Assembly: GCA_964371615.1 (NCBI GenBank)
Contig: CAYJMS010000001.1
Location: 372,001-436,000 of the forward strand
From: SpSt-333 sp964371615
Lineage (GTDB): Bacteria; Bacteroidota; Ignavibacteria; UBA10030; UBA8401
Length of the DNA stretch: 64,000 bases
Direction: 5' to 3'
A program made the position numbers and the translations under genes. The notes under the pieces were generated by a model. The model was not told the DNA's origin, ran no database searches, and saw only the letters and a program-made list of their open reading frames with translations. This document shows, one piece after another, positions 55,301-64,000 of this stretch. How positions within the stretch are numbered: the first letter of the stretch is position 1; each line of letters starts with the position of its first letter.

Positions 55301-55481
55301 GCTTCCGATCGCATTGGCAAAGGGGACCGCAAGCGAATGGAAAAACGGCCTTGCCTGGGTAATCATCGGAGGGTTGCTCTCCTCACTCATTTTAACCGTG
55401 TATTTGGTGCCGGTGGTCTATTATGTCGCGGATGGAATTAAAGAAACAATATCGAAACGTCTATCCATCAACAAAAAATAA
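52374..55481 (+). CDS. RND-family efflux permease (HAE1/AcrB type)
   Basis: The 1035-residue protein has 12 TM helices in two halves, each with a large periplasmic loop. The N-terminus IKRPTLIIVLFSVFSLLG and PGAEPEEVE are standard. The proton relay Asp-Asp is present in GILVDDATVVLENI (about residue 398). The substrate could be drugs, lipids or metals; I see no metal-specific Met cluster. It closes the tripartite system with the two preceding genes. Confidence 0.93.
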   Translation: MNITELAIKRPTLIIVLFSVFSLLGIVGYMNLSYELMPDFNQPVVVIKTMYPGAEPEEVETSVSRKIEDALSNLEGVDYLVTKSLPNASVIIANLKYGTDLAKAMQDAQRYIDNIRKDLPSDVLNPVMSKVSPNDLPIMSISATSDLPPTDFYQKMKDEYLPQLQQIKGVAEITLLGGEEREIQVKIDQEKLKLYRVSLSQVVEAINRSGMDLPAGKVQTNMENNPVRLTGKFSTLEDIENVQIAMHVPGSPVYVKNVAVITDGIKEISSVSLYNGKNGIGLLLKKQGDANSVDVSTLVREKLKSIEDKNKNDNVRFAIADDSTENTIAAVNAVLFDLLLAVILVSVVMLLFLRSIRNSLIVLIAIPTSLVTAFALMWLLGYTLNLMTLLAMSLIIGILVDDATVVLENIQRHLDLGKEKRSAAMEGRMEIGFSALSITMVDVVVFLPILFLQVFIADMLKQFSVVVITATLTSLLVGFTLTPWLASRIGKSEDLQPVNAFNRFLLWFEHQLDRFIKWYGMQLEWVLSHKLIFTGIVLLLFVLTGAMMRLGIVGSEMMATGDQGKFRLHLEFDKSVSVQQNNIMSQKIEQYIMQQPDVSTVFSNIAGPGTGMGSLGVAVANKSEFTVQLKPAKERNNLPTELYMRNLRDELYQRFPGVNYSIATLGLLPKSAPIEITLSGDNMDAIVAAGNELKSVLQKIPGVDNARLSVEEGNPEYKIIPDKDKMQRLGLSSAYVGLNLRIALAGNDDASLTESGTEYPIRIWLDDFNRKDFEDVQSLAIINPAGNAVKVSQFADVVQDNSPSLLERKDRKSSITLTAYALGRPSGTVAGDVVDYVANNPMPDDILMSWGSDKKTQNESFGAMGSALVISFILIYLVMVALYDSYLYPFVVLFSIPVATIGAFLALNLSMNNISLFALLGLIMLMGLVAKNAILIVDFTNQLKAQGMQLKEALVAAGKGRMRPILMTTLAMVFGMLPIALAKGTASEWKNGLAWVIIGGLLSSLILTVYLVPVVYYVADGIKETISKRLSINKK

Positions 55482-55519
55482 CTGTGTTGTGAATATATTT
55501 CCGAATCATATACTTCTAA

Positions 55520-55906
55520 ATGACAACAATGAAAAATAGAATTGGAATTATGTCAGTCTCAGTAATTGGTGCAATATTCAGCATTGTCACAATTGTTGAA
55601 GGGTCCTCAGTGTTGCTTGGAATCTCGATTCCGAAGAATATCATTGTTCCTGCATTGCTGTACTATAATGTATTTTTTGGAATCGTCGGACTCGGCATCA
55701 GTGTAACACTTTGGAGTAATCCAGCTAAAATATCCAGTCTGGTGAATAGTCTTGCAGCATTACATATTGCAGTATTTATTATCGTTACACTATTCCATTT
55801 TGTTGCACAAGCCACGGCAATCGAAAGCGTAAAGGCCATGTTCTTTCGTTCCGTTGTGTGGATAATTATTGCTATTGTTACACGGAATACTAATAAAAGG
55901 ACGTGA
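55520..55906 (+). CDS. Small four-TM membrane protein of unknown function
   Basis: The 128 residues form four hydrophobic helices (near 8-26, 40-62, 73-95, 104-122) with few charges. I recognise no family. It lies 38 bp after the RND permease in the same direction and may belong to its transcript. Confidence 0.6.
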   Translation: MTTMKNRIGIMSVSVIGAIFSIVTIVEGSSVLLGISIPKNIIVPALLYYNVFFGIVGLGISVTLWSNPAKISSLVNSLAALHIAVFIIVTLFHFVAQATAIESVKAMFFRSVVWIIIAIVTRNTNKRT

Positions 55907-55948
55907 GTAAATATAGTGATCAATGACTGCAACAATTAGGAGGTTCAA

Positions 55949-56356
55949 ATGAAAATCATTTTCGGTCTTGCTACGATTGTGTTAATGATTGCGCAACCGA
56001 CAATGGCCAAATCAAGATGGTCATTATTAGAAATGGACTCATTACGGATTTATTTATCGCTTACTGAAAACCAACACACAGTGATTGCTGCAAATGTGGA
56101 AAGAATAAAGGCAGTACTGTATAAAGATAAAACACTCATTGAAAATCTGAAGACAAGGATCGCCAAAGGAGACGAACCCGGTTTATTTGAAAAGATAAAA
56201 GTAAAAAGAGGCCGGGATGACAGGATTGATGCTATTGAACAATTAATTATAATAATTGAAAATCAGTTAAATGAGCGGCAAAAAATCTTGTTCTTAAACG
56301 TTGAGAAACCTGTATTAAAAAGTCTTGAAAAGAAAGAAATATTTGGCGAGATGTGA
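55949..56356 (+). CDS. Small periplasmic helical protein, Spy/CpxP-like
   Basis: The 135-residue protein has a signal peptide ending TMAK (about residue 21), then charged amphipathic helices (LSLTENQHTVIAANVERIK ... LIIIIENQLNERQKILF). This helix-turn-helix layout recalls Spy/CpxP or heavy-metal-resistance periplasmic proteins, though the L-T-x-x-Q motif is only loosely matched. An SD TAGGAGG is 7 bp upstream. The role may be envelope stress or efflux support. Confidence 0.65.
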   Translation: MKIIFGLATIVLMIAQPTMAKSRWSLLEMDSLRIYLSLTENQHTVIAANVERIKAVLYKDKTLIENLKTRIAKGDEPGLFEKIKVKRGRDDRIDAIEQLIIIIENQLNERQKILFLNVEKPVLKSLEKKEIFGEM

Positions 56357-56383
56357 TACAAAGAATTCTTCCGGAATATTATT

Positions 56384-57844
56384 ATGAGAGATATGTACAC
56401 TATGCTCAGCATAAAAAGGATCAGAAATACTTCGAATGCTGCCCGTGTGATTTCGGTGATAATAAATCTTATGATTCTTGCGGAAATGGGGATAAGCCAA
56501 CCGGTGATCTGGGACCGAAATACCGCGTTGTATTCCACAACCGCTGCAAACAACGGGGTAAACTCCGGAGAGATCGAGCGAAGTGAAGACGATTTCGATT
56601 ATCTCCTCCCCGCAATCGAAACTGTTGGCAACAATGTCTTTGTATTTTATCTCAACAAATATGTTCTGGGCAATCCGGATTGGACAAAAATATCTTTTCG
56701 TACGGTCAAATACAATATTCAACATGGGTTTGTGTGGGATCATGATGGATTTGAAATGAATGCATTGTTTCATCCATACAGCGGCGCTCTATCGTTTACA
56801 TCGGCAAGATCAAACGGATTACCCTTTTGGCATTCAATCATCTATCCGTTCGCCGGGAGTTTAATGTGGGAATTGGCGATGGAGACGGAATTGCCCTCCA
56901 GCAATGATTTAATCAGCACCACAACCAGCGGAATCGTGCTGGGTGAAATATCCTTCCGGATATCAAGTCTTATCTTAAATGATAACACCAGCGGAATGGA
57001 ACGCTTGTGGCGTGAATTGGCTGCAGGCGTTCTTTCGCCCGTTCATGGAATTAACAGACTATTGAACGGCCAAAGCTGGCGAATCGGCCCTGCTCCTCGC
57101 CATACGGATTATTTGGTTTCCCTTTCCGTTGGAACGCTGGGTTTATTTGTAGATCGGGAGATCTATAAAAAGCATCCTCACGGTTTTCTGAACTTTCATA
57201 TGGATTATGGGAGTCCCTATATCATTCATAAAAACTATCAACCGTTCGATTATTTTACCGCAAACTTTGGATTGGGATTCTCTACAAACAACACCATCCT
57301 CGATATTACCGGGAGTGGAATGTTGTGGGGCGAAAAGCTGACATTGTCGGATAACAGTAAATCCAGTTTTGGCATCTTTAAGAACTTTGATTTCCTGAAT
57401 ACAGCAATATACCGTGTCGGCAGCAGCAGCATTGGAGTCGGTTTGCACTCAAGAATTGATCTATCGGAAACGTATGTATTTGAATCAGTACTTAAGCCCT
57501 CAATTATTATTATGGGAGCGATAAATTCGGAATATGCTCAACCGTTCGGACGGGATTATAATCTTGGACCTGGATTAGACGGAAAAATCAATGCATCTAT
57601 ATCACATACCAGCTTTGGTAAGGTATATTTTAATTACGATCGGTCCTGGATTCATGTGGTCAGTGGGGCTAAAGGGGACGAAGTTGTAGGGATTTGGCAA
57701 ACTGGTCTCCAGGTGCAAATAAGTCGTACGGTTTTATGGGCTTTCGAATATTTGGAATATTCGCACATTGGCACATACGAGATATATGCGTCACTCCATA
57801 AAAATAATTTTGCTGTACGGACATATTTGGTAACAACAATATAG
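56384..57844 (+). CDS. DUF3943 outer-membrane-associated protein
   Basis: The 486-residue product contains the DUF3943 core at about 120-230, including HPYSGALSFTSARSNG, FWHSIIYPFAGSLMWEL and TTSGIVLGEI. The rest consists of alternating aromatic strands consistent with a beta-barrel. A signal peptide is probable near residues 20-38 (VISVIINLMILAEMGIS), so a later ATG such as 56402 may be the real start. The function is unknown; the domain is common in Bacteroidota and Proteobacteria envelopes. Confidence 0.75.
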   Translation: MRDMYTMLSIKRIRNTSNAARVISVIINLMILAEMGISQPVIWDRNTALYSTTAANNGVNSGEIERSEDDFDYLLPAIETVGNNVFVFYLNKYVLGNPDWTKISFRTVKYNIQHGFVWDHDGFEMNALFHPYSGALSFTSARSNGLPFWHSIIYPFAGSLMWELAMETELPSSNDLISTTTSGIVLGEISFRISSLILNDNTSGMERLWRELAAGVLSPVHGINRLLNGQSWRIGPAPRHTDYLVSLSVGTLGLFVDREIYKKHPHGFLNFHMDYGSPYIIHKNYQPFDYFTANFGLGFSTNNTILDITGSGMLWGEKLTLSDNSKSSFGIFKNFDFLNTAIYRVGSSSIGVGLHSRIDLSETYVFESVLKPSIIIMGAINSEYAQPFGRDYNLGPGLDGKINASISHTSFGKVYFNYDRSWIHVVSGAKGDEVVGIWQTGLQVQISRTVLWAFEYLEYSHIGTYEIYASLHKNNFAVRTYLVTTI

Positions 57845-57894
57845 TTCATCATAATTCACACTGTCATCGTATCATCAAGAAAGGATCTATTCAA

Positions 57895-58512
57895 ATGAAA
57901 TCGACTATGCTATTCATCGTTCTTTTTGGTCTTGTATTGGTTCCAAATTCAGCAGCGTTTGCTCATTGCGACACAATGAACGGTCCGGTCGTAATGGCCG
58001 CCGGAAAAGCGCTTGAAACCGGAGATGTCAAACTTGTGCTTGTCTGGGTTCAAAAGCACGATGAGGAATTAATTAGAGACTCATTTGCTAAAACGCTTGC
58101 CGTGAGAAAACTCGGTCCCGACGCCAAAGTACTTGCCGATCTGTATTTTTATGAAACTGTTGTTCGCATCCACCGTGCTGGTGAGGGGGTTGCCTATACC
58201 GGTCTGAAACCTGCCGAGACGAAGGTTGAACACGGGATTGAGGCAGCGGACAAAGCGTTGGAAAGTGGTTCTGTGTCGAAGTTGCTCGTGCATCTGAATG
58301 AATCGATACATAATGGCATTCATCGCCAGTTTACGGATGCAAAGACAAAGATGAATTATAAGAGCAGTGATGTAAAGGCAGGCCGTGAATATGTGCAGGC
58401 GTATGTTACGTTTATTCACTATGCCGAAAGACTATTCCAGGCTGCAGAAATTACTTCCAACGGCAATATCCACCGGGATCAGGAAGAAGGGACGCAGGAA
58501 CACAAGCATTGA
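57895..58512 (+). CDS. DUF6448 secreted protein
   Basis: The 205-residue protein has a signal peptide (ending AAFA, residue 22) followed by H-C-D-T-M-N-G-P-V-V, the hallmark of DUF6448, and the later HRAGEGVAYTGLKPAE segment near residue 92. The remainder is helical and the C-terminus is rich in His and Glu, suggesting metal binding. The function is unknown. An AAGGA SD lies just upstream. It ends the plus-strand run. Confidence 0.75.
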   Translation: MKSTMLFIVLFGLVLVPNSAAFAHCDTMNGPVVMAAGKALETGDVKLVLVWVQKHDEELIRDSFAKTLAVRKLGPDAKVLADLYFYETVVRIHRAGEGVAYTGLKPAETKVEHGIEAADKALESGSVSKLLVHLNESIHNGIHRQFTDAKTKMNYKSSDVKAGREYVQAYVTFIHYAERLFQAAEITSNGNIHRDQEEGTQEHKH

Positions 58513-58626
58513 ATGAGGGAATTATTGTGCCATGCAGAATAAACTCATCTGAATATGACGAGATGAATTTGATTGCCCATTCCCAAAAAAAGATGATTCA
58601 ATGTTGTCTAAAAAAGGGTATCAATA

Positions 58627-58971
58627 CTAATTCATTTTAACGATATGCTTACCGGTTGCATTTTCATAATCTTGTAGATATTTCAAATCTTCAATTGGAT
58701 AATGATATTCTATCGCAAATTGATCGCCAACTTCTTCCATTATTTTTTTTGTCAACATTAGACCTTGTGTATGAAAAGAAGTCCAATCAAAATCCTTTGC
58801 TCTAAAGCAATCGTCAAATTTAATGATCCACTCTGAAAATTCATGTTGCAATTTTTGTGATACATTGTACTCTGGTTCGAAGCCGTTACCGTCTCCCACA
58901 CATTCACTATCTACCCATGCATAGGGACAACCTCCAAAATCAGCCATTATAACGATTTTTGTCTTTTCCAT
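58627..58971 (-). CDS. Hypothetical 114-residue protein
   Basis: An acidic small protein (starts MEKTKIVIMADFGGCPYAW, with many Asp/Glu and aromatic residues), without signal or TM. Composition and fold prediction by eye resemble small immunity-type proteins, but I recognise no family. It stands alone on the minus strand with coding-like composition. The gap to the next gene begins at 58972. Confidence 0.55.
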   Translation of the reverse strand: MEKTKIVIMADFGGCPYAWVDSECVGDGNGFEPEYNVSQKLQHEFSEWIIKFDDCFRAKDFDWTSFHTQGLMLTKKIMEEVGDQFAIEYHYPIEDLKYLQDYENATGKHIVKMN

Positions 58972-59219
58972 TTCAATAAATGTGCGGTACCTAATAATAG
59001 TTGTTTACTTCACGAAAATATCACTCAATAATTTATGAATTTAATAAAACATTTTCCAGTCCACTTGTGTAATTACTGCCGAGATACCATATTGAGAACG
59101 AAGTTATGCTACAGTCGATATACTCACACTGTAATAACAACTCCTTAAAAAAAATCGAATTAAAACCTGCGAAATTAATTTTTCTTATGCTTGATAAAAG
59201 CATGTAGTTGAGAAATATA

Positions 59220-59253
59220 AAATCCCGTCCGGCGAGAGCGGGATTTCTTTTTT
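59220..59253 (+). terminator. Rho-independent terminator in a 528-bp gene-free gap
   Basis: AAATCCCG (59220-59227) pairs with CGGGATTT (59239-59246), followed by CTTTTTT. No plus-strand gene lies within 700 bp upstream, so a small RNA or an unseen transcript may end here. The rest of 58972-59499 shows nothing else I can support. Confidence 0.7.
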
Positions 59254-59499
59254 ACGTATAGTGGTAAACTAATCTTCTCATAAAACCGGTGTTGTTGCAA
59301 GTTACATCCCCATTCTCTACATTGCCACCGTCCGGATCATTCTCCTGCCGCACATATTACGGGAAGAATCATGGCTCTTCTTGTACCGATGATTTGCATG
59401 CCTTTGAAGCCAATTGGTTACCGGCGCTGTAGCAGTGCCACTAAAGACAAAATGAAGTAAAAAGCAACGAACGGTTGACTTTCCATTTTTCGGTTTTGT

Positions 59500-62400
59500 A
59501 TGATCCGTGAGCTCATGTCTCGACGTTCGGCAGTCGTCTTGCTCCTTCTCCTGCATACTTCTCTTACGGCCCGGATTCGCCCGCAATTCGAACATCTCTC
59601 GGTTCAGCACGGACTTTCAAGCAGCGCCATATACTCCATTCTTCAGGACCGGTCCGGGTTCTTATGGGTCGGGACGCGGGATGGTTTAAACAAATACGAC
59701 GGATACTCCTTCACTGTATACAAACATGATCCCACCGATTCAACCTCTCTCAGTTCAAATGTTGTCGTGACCATGCTCGAAGATCACGAAGGGATCTTGT
59801 GGATCGGGACGGAAGGGGGCGGACTTCAGATCTACAACAGAGACAAGAACAATTTTTCTCCTATCGTCGATACCCATGGTGCACCGGGCAGTCTTGCAGG
59901 AACCATAATCAGCGCACTGTATGAGGACAGGTCCGGAACACTCTGGGTCGGAGCGGAAGGTCTCCATGCATATAATCGCACTTCAAAAAAATTTACCCGG
60001 TACCGGCACGACCCGGGCTTTGATGGCAGCATCAGCGACAATGAAATCACCGCTATCCTGGAAGATAAATCTGGAACTCTCTGGATCGGGACAAATAATG
60101 GATTGAATATCTTCGAAAAAAAAGCCGGAAGATTTACCCGTTTCATGCACGATCCAAAAAATATTCACAGCATCAGCGACAACCGAATTGGGTCGTTGTG
60201 CGAAGGGGACAGTGGCAGCGTTTGGATCAGAACTTACGGCGGGGGGCTTAACAATCTCAACAGAACATCGGGGGAGTTCACCTGCTATCGACATGATCCG
60301 GGAAATCCGGCCAGTCTGGGAAATGATAAGGTGAGCGCATTGTGCCGTACTTCCGATGGCACCCTGTGGGTCGGCACGTACGAACGTGGTGGATTGAATA
60401 TTCTCAATCAGGACCAACACAAGGCACCGACATTCGATCGATATACAAAGGGGATTGATTCTGAAACTGCGTTAAGTGAGAACCGGATCCGCTCCTTGTA
60501 CGAGGACAGGTCGGGAAATGTTTGGATCGGAACCGACAACGGATTGGACAAAGTGAGCAGAACAAAAAGATTCACGACGTACTTACCCGGTAAGACAATC
60601 AGGTCGATGTATATCGACCGCCGGGGATTTCTCTGGATCGGTACAATGGGGAACGGGATCGTTGTTCTCGATACGAACAAACATGAAGCCGCCCGCTACA
60701 TCCACGATCCTTTGAACAAGAACAGTCTGAGCTCAAATTATATCTACTGTTTTTACGAAGACCGGTTCGGTGCAATGTGGATCGGCACGTGGCAGGGGGG
60801 ATTAAATAGATTGGAGACTGCGACAGGAACGATAACCCGCTTGTATTCTCCGTTCCGTCGTGATCCCGCGTTGCCGGGAGATGAAGTGTATGCGATCAGC
60901 GAAGACGAAACGGGGCTTTTATGGATTCTCAATAATAATGGAACGAAAGTTTTCGACAGGGAAACAAATTCATTTGCCGACCGTTCCGAATTTGACGGAC
61001 TGCGGTTCAAGGATTCGTTTGGAATTGTTTGGTTTGTCACAGGACAGGGATTAATGAAGATCGATGCACGAGGAGAGAAAACCGTCTACGGGCACGATCC
61101 GAACAATCCTCAAAGTATAAATACCAATAAGGTGTCCTGGTTGTGCGAGGACAAAGAGAGAAATATCTGGATCGGTGCGTATGGAAACGGGATAAGCAAG
61201 TTTAACCGCAACACCGAATCATTCACTCCAACCACAACAAAAGAGGGCTTATCGAGTGATTTTGTCTTCGGAGTTCTTGCAGACGACGAGGGGATGATAT
61301 GGTTCAGTTCGGAAAAAGGGTTGGCACGATACGACCCGGTCCGTAAAATTGTACGGAACTATGATATCAGCGACGGGCTTCCGACGAATAGTTTTTACTG
61401 GGGCCAGCCATGCATCAACAGAAAGGGGGAGATGTTCTTCGGCTCGGTGCGCGGCGTGGTTTCGTTTCACCCACATGACTTGCGGACCAACCCTGTTCCG
61501 CCGCCGATTGTCCTCACTGCATTTAGTACCCTGCACAAACCGGTGCAGTTCCCTCAAGAGATCTCAACGGTAAAAGAGATAGAAATCGCGTACAAAGAAA
61601 ATGTCTTTTCCCTGGAGGTGGCCGCCCTTGACTTCACCAGCCAGCAAAAAAACCAGTATGCGTATATGATGGAAGGATTCGACGTAGGGTGGATCTATTC
61701 AGGAACGAGGCGTTACTTTACGTATACAAATTTGGATCCGGGAGAATACATCTTCCGCGCGAAAGGATCGAACAGCGACGGCATATGGAACGACGATGGA
61801 TTGGCGATTGCCCTGACGATCGTCCCCCCGTTCTGGCTTACATGGTGGTTCGTGACGCTGGCGGGTGTAACGCTGCTCGGGAGTATCATCTATGCCTATC
61901 ATTGGCGTATCAATAACCTCATTCAAATCGAAAGGACGCGTGACCGTATAGCGCGCGATCTCCATGACGACGTAGCATCAACGCTTGGAAGTGTTGCTCT
62001 TTATACCGAATCGTTACGGCGCACGTTGAGAAATAAAACGAAAGGGACCGAAGAGTTGCTCGGGAAAATAAGTTCGCTTTCGCTTGAAGCGGTCGAATCG
62101 ATGGGGGACATTGTCTGGTCGGTTTCTCCGCAGCACGACACGCTGAACGAAATACTCATTCATATACAGGACATTGCATCGCGGATCTGTACCGCCAACG
62201 GGATTGAGTTCGAAATAAATATTGCGAGGAGCCAGGATGAGATCCCTGTGGATGTGGAATCCCGGAAGAACATCTACCTTATCTTCAAAGAGTCGATGAA
62301 CAATATCGTAAAACATGCTCACGCATCCCGCGTCAGCGTTGCTGCGGGAGTCAGCGGCGGCATCTTTGAGATGACGATCCGGGATGACGGGGAAGGTTTC

Positions 62401-62565
62401 ACTACAGAAACCGACCGTACGAATACCAGCGCTGCGGAACGACACCCGAGGGGACACGGGATCCGGAACATCACGAAACGGGCGGAAGAAATACACGCAC
62501 GACTCTCCATAATGTCTAATCCCGGTAGCGGTACAACAATACATCTTTCCATGAAAATGACATAA
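59500..62565 (+). CDS. Two-component regulator propeller histidine kinase (HisKA_3)
   Basis: The 1021-residue protein has a signal peptide (about 10-23; ATG at 59515 is an alternative start) and 14 Reg_prop repeats of the type G-x-L-W-x-G-T-x-x-G-L, enough for two seven-bladed propellers (about 30-660). A Y_Y_Y domain (about 680-760) and a TM helix (FWLTWWFVTLAGVTLLGSII) follow. The HisKA_3 domain has His822 in ARDLHDDVASTLGS, with a HATPase at the end (DDGEGF, GHGIRNI). This is a one-membrane-pass sensor detecting a periplasmic signal, often a polysaccharide product. Its NarL-type regulator follows 64 bp downstream. Confidence 0.92.
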   Translation: MIRELMSRRSAVVLLLLLHTSLTARIRPQFEHLSVQHGLSSSAIYSILQDRSGFLWVGTRDGLNKYDGYSFTVYKHDPTDSTSLSSNVVVTMLEDHEGILWIGTEGGGLQIYNRDKNNFSPIVDTHGAPGSLAGTIISALYEDRSGTLWVGAEGLHAYNRTSKKFTRYRHDPGFDGSISDNEITAILEDKSGTLWIGTNNGLNIFEKKAGRFTRFMHDPKNIHSISDNRIGSLCEGDSGSVWIRTYGGGLNNLNRTSGEFTCYRHDPGNPASLGNDKVSALCRTSDGTLWVGTYERGGLNILNQDQHKAPTFDRYTKGIDSETALSENRIRSLYEDRSGNVWIGTDNGLDKVSRTKRFTTYLPGKTIRSMYIDRRGFLWIGTMGNGIVVLDTNKHEAARYIHDPLNKNSLSSNYIYCFYEDRFGAMWIGTWQGGLNRLETATGTITRLYSPFRRDPALPGDEVYAISEDETGLLWILNNNGTKVFDRETNSFADRSEFDGLRFKDSFGIVWFVTGQGLMKIDARGEKTVYGHDPNNPQSINTNKVSWLCEDKERNIWIGAYGNGISKFNRNTESFTPTTTKEGLSSDFVFGVLADDEGMIWFSSEKGLARYDPVRKIVRNYDISDGLPTNSFYWGQPCINRKGEMFFGSVRGVVSFHPHDLRTNPVPPPIVLTAFSTLHKPVQFPQEISTVKEIEIAYKENVFSLEVAALDFTSQQKNQYAYMMEGFDVGWIYSGTRRYFTYTNLDPGEYIFRAKGSNSDGIWNDDGLAIALTIVPPFWLTWWFVTLAGVTLLGSIIYAYHWRINNLIQIERTRDRIARDLHDDVASTLGSVALYTESLRRTLRNKTKGTEELLGKISSLSLEAVESMGDIVWSVSPQHDTLNEILIHIQDIASRICTANGIEFEINIARSQDEIPVDVESRKNIYLIFKESMNNIVKHAHASRVSVAAGVSGGIFEMTIRDDGEGFTTETDRTNTSAAERHPRGHGIRNITKRAEEIHARLSIMSNPGSGTTIHLSMKMT

Positions 62566-62629
62566 GTATGTCATTGCGCTTTACCGCCTATGTGCTGAAT
62601 TTGATTCACACCTAAGAACGGATGATGAG

Positions 62630-63259
62630 ATGACGATACGCGCCGCAATTGTTGAAGACAACGATGACTTCCGCGAAGGGCTGCACCAACTGCTGCAAAG
62701 CACGGAGGGATTTCGCTGCGTCGGTTCGTATGATTCGGTGGAAGATGCGATGAAGAACCTTCCGAAAGCAGATATCGTGCTGATGGATATCGGGCTTCCC
62801 GGCATGTCGGGAATCGAAGGCGCGCGCGCCGTAAAAAAGAAATATCCCGATACGCAAGTGATTATGCTGACTGTGTTTGATGACGACAAAAACATCTACA
62901 ATGCGATCGCTGCCGGAGCGAACGGTTATCTCCTGAAGACAACCGCTCCGGCAAAACTGCTGCTTGGTATTGAAGAAGCAGCAACGGGAGGAATGCCGAT
63001 GACGCCGATTATTGCCCGGCAGGTCGTTGAGATGTTTAAAAAACACATCCCCCCGAAACAAGAAGTCCATTCGTTGACCGAACGCGAACTGGAACTCCTC
63101 CGCCTGCTCATTGAAGGCATGAACTACAACATGATAGCCGGTAAGCTCTTTATCAGTCTTGATACTGTACGGAACCATATCCGACACATTTACGAAAAGC
63201 TCCACGTCCATTCTAAGTCGCAGGCAGTCGCAAAAGCGTTGAAACAGAACATTGTGTAG
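62630..63259 (+). CDS. NarL/FixJ-family response regulator
   Basis: The 209-residue protein has a receiver domain with Asp53 (VLMDIGLPG), Asp10-type acidic pocket, Lys near residue 104, and a C-terminal LuxR HTH (LTERELELLRLLIEGMNYNMIA, about 143-164, then VRNHIRHIYEKLHV). It is the partner of the propeller kinase just upstream. The 238 bp that follow contain no gene and presumably hold the promoter of the next one. Confidence 0.93.
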   Translation: MTIRAAIVEDNDDFREGLHQLLQSTEGFRCVGSYDSVEDAMKNLPKADIVLMDIGLPGMSGIEGARAVKKKYPDTQVIMLTVFDDDKNIYNAIAAGANGYLLKTTAPAKLLLGIEEAATGGMPMTPIIARQVVEMFKKHIPPKQEVHSLTERELELLRLLIEGMNYNMIAGKLFISLDTVRNHIRHIYEKLHVHSKSQAVAKALKQNIV

Positions 63260-63497
63260 ATCAGTCAAAATAAAATGACATGAACGTGTCATTGATGTTC
63301 TCTCGTTGTTTCAACACTATGATCACGGACTATTGCATCACTTTTGGCTCTGTTCTAAGAAACGCAAAGATGACAGTTCGGACGGCTGTTGCATTCATCC
63401 GATGAAATACAAACCAAGGCCGGCAACAAAAACGTTCGCTTGTAATTTGGACAAAATAGTCTGTTTTAACGATCACCAATCATCATGGGAGGTTGCT

Positions 63498-64000
63498 ATG
63501 AAGCGCTTGAGGTTTGGAATGTCACTGCTTGCAATATTTCTTCATCTTATTCTCATTGCTTCCGTTGCACTCCCGCAAGGGAAGAATAATGGAGGAACAA
63601 AACGGGGAGTTCTCCAAAGAGATCCGAACACGGGATTCTATCGTGTAACGCCGGAAACGAAACAGCAGCAGATGCGAAACACGGGCGCATCGGCATTTGA
63701 CATGCAGCGTTTTGAGAGAGAATTGGCATTCCAGAAACGTTTCGCAAGGCAGCAAGAAGAGATGAAAAAGCTGTTTGATGCCCGTCAAAATGTGAACATC
63801 GAAAAACAAAGGAAACAAAGAGTTCAATCCCCGAATCTGAGGAAAATTAAACTCTTCGGGAGAGAGACCGAATTCTACGAAGGGCCTCCTTTGTCGAAGA
63901 GGTCTCCCGCTTCGCATGCAACGGCGATGTCCATTTCCAATTTGCTGATCAACGGGCAACAGACAGACACCATCTTCGCCAATGAACCGTTTACATTGTC
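63498..64000 (+). CDS. Start of an exported protein (3' end outside window)
   Basis: An ATG with GGGAGG 8 bp upstream opens a frame that runs to the end of the window (167 codons). The first 27 residues form a signal peptide (MKRLRFGMSLLAIFLHLIL ... ALPQG). A highly charged region follows with a predicted coiled coil (FERELAFQKRFARQQEEMKK at about 73-92). Near the window edge a beta-type domain seems to begin (SISNLLINGQQTDTIFANE), so this could be another large surface protein. I cannot name it. Confidence 0.75.
   Translation, partial: MKRLRFGMSLLAIFLHLILIASVALPQGKNNGGTKRGVLQRDPNTGFYRVTPETKQQQMRNTGASAFDMQRFERELAFQKRFARQQEEMKKLFDARQNVNIEKQRKQRVQSPNLRKIKLFGRETEFYEGPPLSKRSPASHATAMSISNLLINGQQTDTIFANEPFTL

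Noticed and set aside
59317..59610. A 97-codon minus-strand frame before the propeller kinase
   Set aside because: It overlaps the signal peptide region of a certain plus-strand gene and has no recognisable features.

Overview
The window looks like a chromosomal segment of a free-living member of the Bacteroidota/Chlorobiota (Ignavibacteria-like) group. The main evidence is a repeated C-terminal sorting domain of type IX secretion (T9SS), with the NYPNPFNP core and a final G-x-Y-F-Y-x-x-x-x-G strand, on six large secreted proteins. The respiratory genes (Sec-type clade II NosZ, Rieske/cytochrome b) fit the same group. The lineage is inferred from protein style only; there is no rRNA gene here.

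Layout. (1) 1-16.7 kb: secreted T9SS cargo (glycosidase-like, NAGPA-type phosphodiester glycosidase, BNR propeller, matrixin protease, subtilase). An FN3K/LMW-phosphatase pair (probable protein deglycation) sits among them. The gaps between these genes hold heptanucleotide arrays and hairpin repeats. (2) 17.2-18.0 kb: tRNA-His and tRNA-Glu, with a four-helix-bundle (23S-IVS-type) protein gene between them in a cassette bounded by inverted repeats. (3) 18.0-26.2 kb: an accessory island next to tRNA-Glu. It has two convergent, overlapping tyrosine integrases, a small terminase subunit without a large one, an HNH nuclease, a membrane-protein remnant, a Panacea-type toxin-antitoxin pair and a type IIG restriction-modification enzyme.

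(4) 26.2-44.8 kb: a denitrification region. A 1.13-kb segment (Rrf2 regulator, DUF2249 protein, start of an FAD/Fe-S oxidoreductase) occurs twice as a nearly identical direct repeat (26208-27333 and 32044-33169). Between the copies lies a nitric-oxide module: a CuA subunit, a heme-copper subunit I lacking the TM6 tyrosine (NorSY-like), a SenC/SCO1 chaperone, a ferredoxin and the Fe-S repair protein Ric. After the second copy comes a respiratory nitrous-oxide operon: GltD-like oxidoreductase, Rieske, cytochrome b, pentaheme cytochrome c, NosZ, two membrane proteins, NosD, NosF, NosL, NosY. Together these would take NO to N2O to N2; no nitrite reductase is present. Inverted repeats of the form TTTC(A/G)GA-N8-TCTGAAA precede rrf2 and the DUF2249 gene and are probable Rrf2 operators.

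(5) 45.2-58.5 kb: a PrsK-like histidine kinase and NtrC-type regulator, then a canonical sigma-54 promoter, small ORFs, an SPW-type membrane protein, a TetR regulator, a TolC/adaptor/RND efflux system and several secreted proteins (DUF3943, DUF6448). (6) 58.6-64 kb: an orphan small protein, a 14-repeat propeller histidine kinase with its NarL-type regulator, and the start of another secreted protein.

The most interesting items are the repeat-flanked NO-reductase island, the oxidoreductase-Rieske-cytochrome b-NosZ operon, the TerS-only integrative element, the inverted-repeat cassette between two tRNA genes, and the heptad arrays.
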